DNA from: Oasisia sp. SBJ-2009
Lineage: Eukaryota > Annelida > Polychaeta > Sabellida > Siboglinidae
Assembly (NCBI GenBank): GCA_964017155.1
Contig: OZ024865.1
Location: forward strand, 10,937,509-11,001,508
Length of the DNA stretch: 64,000 bases
Direction: 5' to 3'
Positions within the stretch are counted from its first letter, which is position 1, and each line of letters begins with the position of its first letter. The notes beneath the pieces are model-generated. The model was not told the DNA's origin. It did no database searches and saw nothing but the letters and a program-made list of their open reading frames with translations. This document shows, one piece after another, positions 48,901 to 59,790 of this stretch. Both the position numbers and the translations under genes were made by a program.

Positions 48901-51900
48901 TATGTGGACTGTCATAGGTGAAAACCACCACTTTCTATCATGAAAGCATGGTTGTTTGACGAATATTAAATGAGGCAAGCAAGTAATATTGAATAATTGT
49001 ATTTGTTTACAGATTATTGGATGTACGTGATTGATGTAACACATACTTCTACCAGTGTATAAACTATTAATTAAAGCAAAACTTGTTAAGTTCTTATTAT
49101 TTTCATAAAATCACAAAACACAAAGTGACAAACAAAAGTTAATCAAGTAAACTGCAAAGTACAATTTGATGTTCAAATTTTCTTACAATATTCTCATTCC
49201 AAATCCTCACTTATAGAAGCTGATCCATCATACAGACAACAGGGTGACTCAACAAAAGTGCAGCCAGCTTGCTGTTGCACCTAGCAATAGCAGTCCCAAC
49301 TAAAGAACAAAGGGGATACTGACACGTTAACATACATGTTCTAAATACTAACCCATCCTTTTGTCAAACAGTAGTTGATGACACTGCCAGGCTTTGTTCA
49401 CTGCTAGCTGTGTTCTCCTCTTTCACTAGAATGTTATGTAAATTTTACTTTTCAAACCTTATCTTTTTAATTTATTTTATTTAAGCTAGCATACAGTGGC
49501 AATTAGCCAGATGACATTGATTCAAATAGTTTTTTTCGGTCCAACGGACTTATGTCATCACTTTGTGTGCGCTGACCATTGTTAGCAGTCAAGCGTGTTA
49601 TTAAAAAATTTGCATACTGTATATTTTATATGCACATGAAATGTAAATTTGATTTACAAATTTGTACTTTTGGTTCTAAAATGTTGGTACATTTAAAATT
49701 TTCCTTTTTCATTCGAAAGCTTCTATGAACCTTTTCCTCTAATTTGGCATATATGTATGTCTGAGAGTATTAACAAACTAGTCATTTGTAAGGACATCTG
49801 AAGGCATTCTCAAAATGTTAAATGTGAGCAGATTGCCTGTTTCTGCAGGTCTTTTAGGAGATCTCAGGACACAGTACTCCTGTGGTGTTTGTGCAATTGG
49901 TGCTAAGTTGTGTAATTAATTACTTTGATAGGTGTTATATCAATAGCCCAGTAGAGGGCATAGGGGCTGACTTCTTAACAAATTACCTGTCCCTGACCTT
50001 GATGGGGGATTAGGGGCTGCATCAATAACCCAGCAGTTAAACTGGAAAATTTGATGCCTGTATGTTTTAAGCTTTATCTTCATGTAAGCTACCAATTTGA
50101 CATGCAAGTTGTGGTTATTTCACTGTTTGTTTATTATCTTTAAAATGATGTAACTTTTGTGTCTACTGGTATATATTGTCACCTGCAAGTGACAATTGAC
50201 ACAGAGACAAAATATACAAGTATACATTGGAAATTCATACTGCTGTTCTCACAAAAAGGTGTCTGTGTTTCTAGTCAGCTCATATGAATAACCAGAGAAA
50301 AGGCAAATTAGGTGATTACATTGAAGATACTACACAGTGACCTTGATTCACAAAACCACATGTCATTCATAATCTCACAATATAGTCCAAAGAACTTAAT
50401 GACCCATTGCTATATTACTTGACTTGTGTAACTTAATTTATTAACCTTTTTTATTTACATACATATTTCAGTAGTTTTTATATACATATTGTGAGCGCAC
50501 TGAGTAACTGTTACTTAGAGATCATGTAGTTTAAGAACTAATAATAATACTACTCCTATGAATTCATTGTTTTGTTTAACAGCTTCAACACAAAGCCACA
50601 CTTAACCTCGACACCACTGCAGCCCGCACATATGACACGATCTGTGGTTGCGCTATCAAGCATCAGTGGTCATAGCCCAGGTAGCACATTGTCACGTATT
50701 CAGTCTCTTCCTGAGGCTGGATGCAGCTCAGGACAGTTGCAACAAACGTAAGTATTTATTTATGTTTCCATGCATGCTTTTATTGCCAATGGTTTTGGCC
50801 CAATTAATTAAACTTCCACTTTAGTGAAACGCCATATCATGCATGGCATCAAAATGGGTTCCACACAAAAAAGATATGTTCAGTTGTGTTTGATTATTTT
50901 TATGTAAATATTATGTGTGTACTTGTGTGTGCTAAGACATCACAACTACTTCGTTTGGCCTGTTTCTACACACAATGTGTGAAATACATTAAATAATACA
51001 TAACACAACATTGGGTACACTGAAGTGGTGACACATTACCATAATTAAATTGTCGTTATCATGGCAGCTATTTCACAATTCTAAATTCTTGGAGTTAATC
51101 ACTACACTTTGTTGCAGTGACCCAGATGATGATGACCCATTGGGATTGGAGACTGTGGATCCTGGTGATACTACATACCACTTTGGAGATGACACATTAG
51201 AAGAGATACATAGGTACATATTTATATTGAACATATACTATTTAGTATGATTATAAATATACTTTTGCACTGCATATGGTGTTAATGTATGTTGATTATG
51301 ATGTTCACTTAAGTATTTTGAAATGATGTGAATGTAGCCAAATCAAACATTTATATTATGATGACAACTGACATATACCATTTATTCTAATTTGTATCAA
51401 CTGGTCTGGCTGAGTGGAGAGGCTGAAGATATATACATTTATATATAGATACATAAATGTGTGTGCGTGCGTGTGTGTGCCAGTAATGAACAGTTCTGTT
51501 GCTGCATTCAAACAATTCGGCTGTGTGTCTAAGCATTGTGTATACATAATGAGGGAAGAAACCAATGAAGGCATTATGTTTAAAAAAGACAACGGAGTGA
51601 CTTTGAATTACCTAAATAAATGTCATTCATAATTACAAACTCACAATATGTATGCCAAAGCCCAAAAGTAATTCAACATTATTGTAGATTAAGTAATACA
51701 TTGTGGTAAAATTGAAGTATTGATGGCAACAGTCACTTGTTTGCTTTTTAAATATAGGTGTCACATCGACATTGACTCTCTAGAGAGTGTCACCCCATGT
51801 GATATTGTCCACGACATAGAAGAGACAGTGGCTGACACTACCACCCCAGAAGAAGAGGAAACAGCTACGGCAACAACACCAGAAGAGACAACAGGGAAAC

Positions 51901-52467
51901 CTTGCTTCATTGTTTATGAAGACTGTCTGCTGGAACTGGCAAACATGAAGGTATCTAGACACTTCTGTTCTACAATCATGAAGCATAAGGGTGTCATAAC
52001 TGGAATTAATAATGCTGACTTACCAAGCCATTGAAAATGTACATGCATCACTGATGGTTTAGTTTCTAAATGATGGGATTGTTTCTAAATTGTTGGTGTA
52101 TTACATAAATCACTATGTGCCTATGTTTGAAATGTGGTGGCATTAAATTGTTTAACTTTTTCATACCGTGAGAAATAATAGGGACATCAAAGACGGCCTG
52201 GAAAACATGTTCCTTAATAAACCTTTGGGATGCGTCTAAATGTTTTTGATATATGTGGAAGTATACTTTGACATTCTTAAAGAACCTTATATGTTTTGTA
52301 GGTGAACGAATGCCTGTGTATCGATTACTGTTACTTTCTTTTGACGGTTATGCATATGTCTACTGGTATAGGTTGACAACATTTGCCAAGTTAAAGGGTG
52401 TGGAAGATCATTCAACATGAAAGTCAACCACATTGGAAGTGCTGCCGTACTTGTGTGGGTGAGTACC

Positions 52468-52562
<95 letters not shown>

Positions 52563-54274
52563 GCAGTTACTTTATGGATCATAAAGTACTGTCTGAAAAA
52601 GTGGAAGTTGTACTAAATGTACGCTTCCTGAACAACGTTCACCATTATGTGAACTTCAGGTGTGTATTTAAACAGCTTCAGTTATGCAGTGTATACAACT
52701 GTTACACTGTTTATAAAACACATTATGTATGAGCCAGTTATAAAGAATAACTCATACATTATCAGCCCAGTTAGTGTAGGTTGTCAGCATAATGTAGTTG
52801 TATGTAAAATGCAGATAATGTAATTATTGATGGCGATTGAAAACCTACAGAAAGGAAGTGCAAGTCTTCATGAAATATCATGCCCTTAGAAATGACATAT
52901 GCATTAAACTTTCAGGCACACTGGAGAGCTGGAAGCTTTTCATCACCACATCTTGATGTATGCTGCGAAACTCTTCACATTCAGGTAAATTAATCATGTA
53001 TTACATATTTTTTGTATGACTGGCTAAACGTTTGCTGAAAATCATACATAAACAGCAACATATATTATTATTGAATTTATTGGCTTTCGTGACCATTTTG
53101 TATTAACTATTATGTTCATGCTTACAAACGTGATATAAACAGTAATTCAAGGCATATTAAGTAAGAATATATTAACACATGTTCTAATGACTAGACAATA
53201 AATACAAGTCATAAACTCACATGTACATTGTAAATGTGTCATTTGAATTTTTTTACCTTACATGTAATATAACATAATGAACATAAAAAAATAATTATAT
53301 TATGATCCTTTGTTAAAAAACAAAGAAATGATTACATTAAAGTGTAGTTATTGCTTACAACAATTTGTATATAATGAAAAATTATTGACTAAGCAAACAG
53401 TATTGATTGCGACATTGTAAAATATACTGTGAGAAGGTAAAAAAATAAATTAATATACTATAAAATAACATAAATTGGTGATAATGTAAAAAAATTAAAA
53501 TGCAAATAATTAAATACACATTGTAAACATACAAAAACATTATAATCAGTATATAAAGAAATTGTTGCGACAAAGTTCACTGACATCTCTCGTATCTTAC
53601 AGCTACCCGGTGTACGTCGCCAGAACGCAGCTGGCTGCAATAGATTTTCAAAAGCACAAGGACCGACCGTACCGCTTGAATGCTGCAGGAGAAATGATGT
53701 GAGTATTTCCAGTTACATTTATATTAATTAAGTGTGTAGTGAAATTAATATATAAATTTAGAAAAAAATACTGGTACACACAAATTATCACAGCAATACT
53801 ATTTGTGTAAAAGTATAAATAGTACAAAGTTGATCAATACGGTTCATAATCAACCATGGAACTGCTACAAAACACACAAAGTGAACATTCTGAAGTGTCA
53901 TGAATGTTGGTAACCAATGTTTGTACATAACGTTAACCCACTACTATTGAAGTATCGTTACAGAAATCATACCACAGTTATTAAAATAGCTTTGTCTTAA
54001 TTACAGGTACAAACGGATGTACAGTAAGAAATCAGGAAACTGGTACGCTGTACCAATCAAGACGCCAAAAACATACAATTACATCATAGAGATGCAGATG
54101 GATGCAGTACGAAGGAGGATGGCTGACACAGAACTTGTCACGAGGCGTCGCAAACTGATGGCGGAGGACCCACGCAGGATAAGCAGAACGATGGCACCAA
54201 CCGCTCCACCACCGACTAGCGAACTAGTGAGGCGTCACAGCTCCCGGATGACCAGGGGTGGTGAGTCACGCTAG
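45922..54274 (+). CDS. Kolobok-like transposase-derived gene, nine putative exons, core missing
   Basis: Exons inferred from open frame, GT-AG junctions and phase: 45,922-46,118; 50,583-50,747; 51,118-51,213; 51,758-51,950; 52,372-52,458; 52,567-52,659; 52,916-52,984; 53,603-53,698; 54,008-54,274. Phases agree at every junction except exon 5 to 6. The start ATG at 45,922 gives MGRPRTYATSSAKKRAKQ, a basic N-terminus. Exon 3 is acidic (DPDDDDPLG). Exons 4-5 carry LLELANMK and C-x4-C with HIGSAAVLVW, like the zinc-binding region of Kolobok-type transposases. Exon 6 gives YFMDHKVLSEKVEVV, like the strand after the first catalytic Asp. Exons 7-9 give HTGELEAFHHHILMYAAK (Glu in the position of the third catalytic residue), YVARTQLAAIDF and NWYAVPIKTPKTYNYI. 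Both catalytic aspartates are absent. About 420 residues in all. Family is recalled, not searched. Confidence 0.7.
46836..47520. mobile_element. Non-autonomous element with inverted tandem-repeat arms
   Basis: The left arm (46,836-46,986) has about nine units like GGTAATAGGACATTTC. The right arm (47,394-47,520) has about eight inverted units (CTGTTACCGAAATGTC). The middle 400 bp has a short TA palindrome at 47,110-47,145. It lies inside intron 1 of the transposase-like gene. Confidence 0.65.
47830..48890. mobile_element. Possible non-autonomous element in intron 1
   Basis: Both borders have related sequences read inward (AGACTTGGACTCAAATTAATTTG and GGGTTGGGTTCAAATACAC), rich in TTTGTATTTGA-type motifs, similar to hAT-type MITEs. 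No target duplication was found. The open frame at 48,484-48,714 is unremarkable. Confidence 0.35.
52372..52458 (+). CDS. Exon 5: half zinc finger, followed by a TA array
   Basis: 29 codons between TATAG and TGG/GTGAGT. The motif ICQVKGCGRSF...VLVW would be followed in relatives by a C..GH...W block completing a zinc finger. Instead a TA array (52,472-52,560) follows directly, and the next open exon needs a different phase. At least one exon seems to have been lost here. Confidence 0.6.
52472..52560. repeat. (TA)n array at the lost-exon junction
   Basis: Pure TA between exons 5 and 6 of the transposase-like gene. Confidence 0.95.
54008..54274 (+). CDS. Exon 9: transposase-like C-terminus
   Basis: 89 codons after TTACAG, joining phase-2 to ATGAT of exon 8. 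It contains YKRMYSKKSGNWYAVPIK and an arginine-rich, proline-containing tail (RRHSSRMTRGGESR) ending with TAG at 54,272-54,274. Its last 9 bp overlap the coding end of the minus-strand gene. Confidence 0.75.
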   Translation, partial: YKRMYSKKSGNWYAVPIKTPKTYNYIIEMQMDAVRRRMADTELVTRRRKLMAEDPRRISRTMAPTAPPPTSELVRRHSSRMTRGGESR

Positions 54275-55842
54275 CCGGCTCACCTGAAATCCTGTGTACA
54301 GGCCGTTCGCGCTGGGGAATCTGTCACGGATTCGGCAGACGACACAGCTTGGAATAACTCGCCGGACATTTGCGCCAAGCCGGCCATGCCGCCACAGCAC
54401 AAAATGACGGTACGCAGCATGACGAAGGGCTGCAGTGTCATGTCCGGGATCCTGCGCAAAGATCTCTGCCCAGTACGCCATATTTATTTGAAGCACAAGG
54501 GGCTCCAGGCATACCAGTTCAATCTCCTGCAAAGATAAAAATGTTATGAGTAATTGGCCATTATAATGTTGTACGGTAAATGTGGAGTATTCATTGTGGT
54601 AATTAGCCTTGATTAGCCAGACTCAGTACTTTTTAGCCCCTCAACTCCACCTGGTAGATTTATGCTCTGCAGATCTTACCCCAGTATAGGATAGAGACGC
54701 TGATTCCTGCTTGCACATTTTATGCGAGCAGTGAATAGTACACAGGGGATTGTGTCACAGGTACATAAGGGGGTATACAGTAGTATTGTACAGTGTGGTG
54801 GAAATTACCTATTTTTATCATATGAGGTCTCTGTCATTAAATTACATTTCATTTGTAATTATTTTAGCTACACTCAACAATATACATAAGTAGCAAACTG
54901 AATAGAACATTTATTTTTCTAACAACATATCTCAGTTTTTTGACATTTCAATGTGCTGCCTGAATGTAAAGGTTGAATAATCATGATAAATGTAAAGCCA
55001 ACATGTTTAAGGTGGTGTTATGCTAGTAGTTATATGTAATAGAATGTCGTTTTTAGGAAGTATTGGAAGAATGTTCCACCTGTGATTAATGAAAGATAAG
55101 ACACATTTCAGGGTTCATTACTAAATTATTTATGGATATTTGTTCCTTTAGAAACAAAAGCATTCTAATTACACAAGTGTAATGTGCTTAACTAGTGTTT
55201 CTTTGTTACAATTCAGTGTTAAGTACTCATGGGTCTTTGCGAAATGCAGTGCTGTAACCCACAGCATAGCCTTTCGATGTCTGTCGCAGACACACCACTG
55301 GGGGTGGTTACTGGTGGCTGGTGTTGGTGGTGGGGGGTTGGGGTCCCCAGCTTGCATTGCATCCAGGGCATCAAATACGATGCCTGGATGGTCTGTTATG
55401 ATTGAATGCACCAAACGGCGCATCGCTGTAATGTCCAATTGCTGAACCATTTCCTGTGTAAATGAATGCAAAAATATGTATGTACTACATGGAAGAATCA
55501 CCATTGTACTAATGATTTACACACACGCAATGGAAAAACTATAAAAAAAATTGCTTCAATGAATATTTATGGATGTGATGTTTATGTGAAATTGTTTTAA
55601 TAAAATTAAAAGTATAAATGTCCTATATAAGTACCTATGCTTATTAATATATATATATATATATGTGCTTATTAAAATTGTAAAATCTATTACGGTTAAT
55701 TGTTGTATGTGATATTTAATATTACCTCAGTTGAACGAATACGTGCGTCCTGTAATTGTTGTATTCGTTCAGCATCTATTGTGCTGAATCTCCCTCTAAC
55801 TCCTCTCCCTCCTCTCGTCCTAACTCGGTTGCGGGGTGGCAT
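54266..55842 (-). CDS. P2X7-type C-terminal ('ballast') domain protein
   Basis: Coding exons on the minus strand: 55,842-55,726 (ATG after TAAACAG; MPPRNRVRTRGGRGVRGRF, AT-hook-like basic start, then ERIQQLQDARIRSTE), a middle exon starting at 55,453 after TTTACACAG, and a last exon 54,526-54,266 after CTTTGCAG. The middle exon has LVHSIITDHPGIVFDALDAM, a proline run and PQWCVCDRHRKAM. Its donor is uncertain: TGG/GTTACA near 55,246 or CTA/GTTAAG near 55,190 both keep phase 0. The last exon has IELVCLEPLVL, LRHAAYRHFVLWRHGRLG, RRVIPSCVVCRIRDRFP and LYTGF, the hallmarks of the P2X7 receptor cytoplasmic C-terminal zinc- and GDP-binding domain. There are no membrane segments, so it is not a channel. 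The Cys-Cys pair expected between WC.C and the last block is not seen and may lie in an unrecognised exon. Function in the element is unknown. Confidence 0.75.
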
Positions 55843-56727
55843 CTGTTTACATAAAAAGGCATGGATGAACTTAATAACATGTTCACTAAACAATAATTTA
55901 GTACTGCATATTCCACAAATACTTTCTCAGTTGTTATGACAACTCACACATTTGGATTATTACACATGAACATCTAAACTTTGTCATTTGAAAGTGTTCA
56001 CTGGAAGCCAATTTAAACATTACATATAGGCATGCTGGTAGTTGTATAACACTACTTGAAATGTTTGCATAATTAAAATACAAAGCTACATAATTGCATT
56101 AATACAAAATATCGTAACTAAAATGTTCAACATTTTAACACGCGCACACTTGATATGTGATTACATATTCACTACTACCGACGCAGTGGTAATTACACAG
56201 GCCGCCAGTACAAGTGATGACCCAATGTTAATGAACAGGGCGATCTTTCATTTTCTTATCTAACAACATACAGCCGCCAAACGTCTCCTCACATATGTTG
56301 TATACAACAACACACATAGGGTTACAAAATTAAACCATATTATTGAGAAAAAAAGAAAAAAAATCGCGCAAAACTCCGTGGCAACTCGACATCATCGCCG
56401 CCGACGGCAGGACGAAGTGAAGTGTAGCTCGTACTGTGATCACCGTAATATCGGTACTGTTACGACGGGCGACGATTGCCAGCAGTGTACGGGTAATATC
56501 TGGGGCTAAGGTGTATCAAACATGTGTTTGGCGGCTGTAACACTAAGATTTAGGGGCCGTTTTCATGCTTAGCTTAGCCCTACGTCAGAAAGTAAATGAT
56601 CGCCATGACTGGCACATAACTCGCAATTATTATTAATATTGACTAATTCATGATGAATTAATATTCCATTATCCATCGTACATCTTTATATTATCAATCG
56701 TGACTATAATACGTAGTTATTACGTAC

Positions 56728-56920
56728 CTTCCACTCGACCTATCTCCGAAGCACGTGCTCGCTCTTCCCGGTTGTTGATGTTTGCGTAAGCTTGCCTGGA
56801 TGTTTTGGTCTCGTATAAACCACGTGACAAAAAAAGCATAGGACGACGGCAGATGCTGGTTGTTTCGACAGTTATACCCGGTGTAACGGCGATTCTTTTT
56901 TCATGATAAAAAAATGACAA
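56728..56920 (-). promoter_or_regulatory. Putative 5' non-coding exon and promoter region of the P2X7-domain gene
   Basis: A strong donor (GTGGAAG/GTACGT) at 56,728 on the minus strand could splice to the acceptor just before the ATG at 55,842. The 66-codon open frame here (SFFYHEKRIAVTPG...) would be out of frame with the next exon, so I read it as 5' untranslated. The start of transcription is not determined. Confidence 0.45.
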
Positions 56921-57017
56921 ATACGCATTCTAAAAAATGTCTGACTATGCATACTAGTTAAACTATTAACACTTTACACATTTGGTGACAAAAGAACCAG
57001 TTTGGCGATTAGCAAAC

Positions 57018-57034
57018 GAGTGGAGGAAGTACCT
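57018..57034 (-). repeat. Right terminal inverted repeat
   Basis: Read on the minus strand AGGTACTTCCTCCACTC, directly before TTAA (57,035-57,038). Confidence 0.75.
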
Positions 57035-57113
57035 TTAAATGAGCAACGAAGCGTGACAATGTCGCAGTCAGTTTAGCTACAGGTGGGGTGATGAACCAGT
57101 GAAATACACTGAA
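57035..57113 (+). repeat. Right part of the split LTR-like repeat
   Basis: TTAAATGAGCAACGAAGCG to AATACACTG, matching 20,870-20,945. The left part is at 45,303-45,547. Confidence 0.8.
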
Positions 57114-57774
57114 TCCATGGACTCGATTTATCAGTCGAAACTAGTCACCATCTTGTTTACGAGTTCCACGTTCTCTATAACTCTACACGGTGTCGCTACT
57201 GGCGACGGGAGGCGGAGACGCGAGACAAATACCTCCTTAGTGCATTAGCTACGATAACGCTTCGGGTTTTATAGTAATAGCCGAATGGTACCTACATAAA
57301 AATGTGTCATTGAATTTGTTGAAAAAGAGTCGACATGAAGTTGTATACTTATAAGTGTGAAATATTTGACAAAACTAAATTAAAGGCCATATTTAAGTAT
57401 TAATTATAATAATACATTTACACTAGGAATAAACACGTACACATAACAACGATTCACTCAAACAATCGTAATAATATACTAACGGTATATAATAACAGTA
57501 TGCATAAACTGTGGGATATTATAAAGTGTAGAATGTAATGTTGTTGTTGCGCAATAACATTTGATTTGATTTGATGTGATTAGACGGAAAGTTCAAAATG
57601 TCCGGCAGCCACTTTGAAGGTTTGACGGACGTTGTTGCTAGTCAACAGTTCAAGCGACGGACGAGTCAATGCGAATGTTGTCTGCAAAATAGAGGGAGAA
57701 CATTCACGAAGTATGCTACGCGCTTGGGCGAGTAGTTCGTCTTATGTCATTCAATTATACTTATACCATAATAT
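57110..57774 (-). repeat. Duplicated 3' flank of sulfotransferase copy 3
   Basis: Inverted match to 41,079-42,040, interrupted only by the size difference of the pentanucleotide array. Together with the gene and its upstream flank it defines an inverted duplication of about 2.7 kb. Confidence 0.8.
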
Positions 57775-58980
57775 TCAACAACCAGGAACACTACTGTCGG
57801 CAACACTTCTCGCTTTCCTGTGTGAAAATTTGTTTCCACACCACGCAGGTGTAATCGAAAAATTTCCGTTCCACTTGGAGGAGCGAAACCAGTGTACATC
57901 ATTTTCTTTTGCGTCCGTGCAAAACCCAGTTGCTTCGCTCAGCAATTCTTTGAATATATTCAGTTCATCCCGGAAGTCGTCCGGTTCTTCAGCGATGCGC
58001 CGCCAAAGCGTCTTATTAAAGTGATTGTAAAGTACATATTCTGGTTGGTTGTAACGCTTGAAATTGTTTACGTAGGTCGAGTCGATCTGCTTGTCTTTAT
58101 GTTTATAACTCCTGACATTACGATTCATATAAAGGATATCTTCTATCTTCCAACGCATGAGTCGTCGAAGCAGCACCAGCGACTCATCGTAATACTCCGC
58201 GATGATAACAAGGCTGAACCGACGTTGCAGAGCGTCGATCCAGTGCCGGATGTAGGTGGCGTTGTTCGTTTGGTCGGTCGTGTTCACGTGGAAGCCAGTC
58301 GGCAATCCGAGTTCGAAAGCCAGAGTATTGTGCGTGAAGCTAAATCTGCCCATACACTTCTTGTAGTGCTTGTAATAGGGAGATGTATACATCGTCTCGT
58401 ACTTAGGGATGTCTCGTAGATACTCTATCAGGGGATCGGCAAAGTTAGTTAGATTCGGTAACCGGTTTCGTATTGAATAGAAGTTAAACGCGGATTTCAT
58501 CCGACTGAATGGATCCCGGATGCTTGTGATGTAAACAGTGTCGTGAGGCATGACACGTGATATGACGTCATCGTTGAAGACAAAATGGTGCAAAATAACG
58601 TTCATCGGAGTCCTGGTCGGATTGAAACAGCGCGCCTCCAACGGGTAAGGGTAACAGAGGGTGTATCGACCACGGCGAGGGTGAGAGGTCGATAGCTTAT
58701 TGCGTTCAGCAAACCTGTCGAGGAAAAATCGAGTTGTTGAGGTAGCACACTTGTGGGTCTTCACGTACACAACGTTCACTCGCTGTCTCTTGCAGACCGG
58801 CGGTTGATGCACCACGACGGGGATGGTGCCAACGCGGTCCACCAGTGGCAATGTGTCGGTGACGTCATATGACTGGAGAAGTCCCTGGTATTGGCTGCAG
58901 AAAAAGATCACTCCAACGACAGCCCCAAAGACAGCGACGCACTGAAGCCAAGTCTGCAACAGAAGTATGCTTGTGTTGAT
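57775..58980 (-). pseudogene. Galactose-3-O-sulfotransferase-like gene, copy 3 (start codon lost)
   Basis: The longest and otherwise least damaged copy. At the position of the ATG in copies 1 and 2 (here 58,980-58,978) the codon is ATC, and the next codon is AAC instead of AAG. The frame is open from there to the stop; a 394-codon reading can only begin at a TTG (58,959). Present are the signal anchor, the complete stem with QSYDVTDTLPLVDRVGT, the loop VYVKTHKCATSTTRF, the motif TSIRDPFSRMKSAFNFY and the C-terminus ending SVADSSVPGC. The first in-frame ATG downstream lies after the PAPS loop. Translation from a non-ATG codon cannot be excluded. Intronless. It faces copy 2 tail to tail. Confidence 0.85.
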
Positions 58981-59181
58981 GCCTTATTTTTATTTGTATA
59001 CAGGTTATTTAATGGTTACACTATAATTGTGTTTAAATGTATTTATTATTATTAATTAATTAATTAATCATGTTATTATAAGTTTAGTCAAATAATCATA
59101 GGGAACGTGTTTTAAAGTTTTAAGTTATATACATTTATTTTATACATGCATATCTGTATTTTGAGTAAATTATAATTATAA

Positions 59182-59186
<5 letters not shown>

Positions 59187-59250
<64 letters not shown>
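59187..59250. repeat. (TA)n array
   Basis: TA units between the sulfotransferase upstream region and the duplicated 5' flank. Copy 2 has no array at the corresponding place. Confidence 0.95.
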
Positions 59251-59253
<3 letters not shown>

Positions 59254-59790
59254 TGCATACGGGTCTATGGGCATAGCCAGGACTAATGGTAAAGCCCTCA
59301 TTCAAAGGTCGATAATTTATGTTTATGTACATATTAACTTCCATTGTATATTTTCTTGAACCGTACAGTATCATAGCATAGTATAGTATAAATATGGCGG
59401 TATACAAATCAATACACATTTACATTTACACTGTCTCCTTTGTTTGTCCTGGTAGTGCGTGAGCGCGTGCGAGCGTGTGTGGTTGAATGAGTACTCGTAG
59501 TAAGAACCTTTCTGCTGAATAAATGCTGTGGATTAACAAAAGTGTTCCTGTTGATGAGTGTCTTTCATCAGTCTCTACATTAATTACACGATGGGCAGTG
59601 AGTATAACCATCACCACAAGCCAGGTCTCGAAACTACCCCTGACAGATCGTCTTCGTAAAGCTGGGGAGTGTGCGGAATCTAACTATACAATGATAGCAA
59701 CTGATTTCGCTAGTCGCTACTGCGCCAGCCGTGGGAGCAGCGCAAACATCCGGTGAGAATCCCAATATAATGACTCATTAACGTCCTAAA
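59240..59790 (-). repeat. Duplicated 5' flank of sulfotransferase copy 3
   Basis: Inverted counterpart of 33,045-33,720. At its outer end (CATTAATC at about 59,790) the sequence passes into the 3' end of a Rex1-like LINE. Confidence 0.75.

Larger units (their letters stand above)
45548..57034. mobile_element. 11.5-kb TTAA transposon, Kolobok-like, with two convergent genes
   Basis: TTAA stands at both junctions (45,544-45,547 and 57,035-57,038). The joined flanks match 20,626-20,945, where a single TTAA marks the empty site. The first 17 bases of each end, read inward, are AGATACTCAATCCACTC and AGGTACTTCCTCCACTC (13 of 17 identical); CGTTTGCT recurs a little further in at both ends. TTAA duplication is known for piggyBac and Kolobok, and the plus-strand gene looks Kolobok-like. 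The two genes start about 0.37 kb from the left end and about 0.1-0.3 kb from the right end and point toward each other. Interior TA arrays, a repeat-armed MITE and a missing catalytic region indicate ageing. Confidence 0.85.

Noticed and set aside
54266..56920. Full P2X receptor gene
   Set aside because: Only the C-terminal ballast-type domain is present; there are no transmembrane segments or extracellular cysteine-rich loop.
45548..57034. piggyBac element
   Set aside because: TTAA flanks fit, but the ends do not start with the CCY-type termini and the coding parts do not look like a piggyBac transposase.
57775..58959. Copy 3 sulfotransferase as an intact gene starting at 58,959
   Set aside because: That codon is TTG; the ATG used by the other copies has become ATC.
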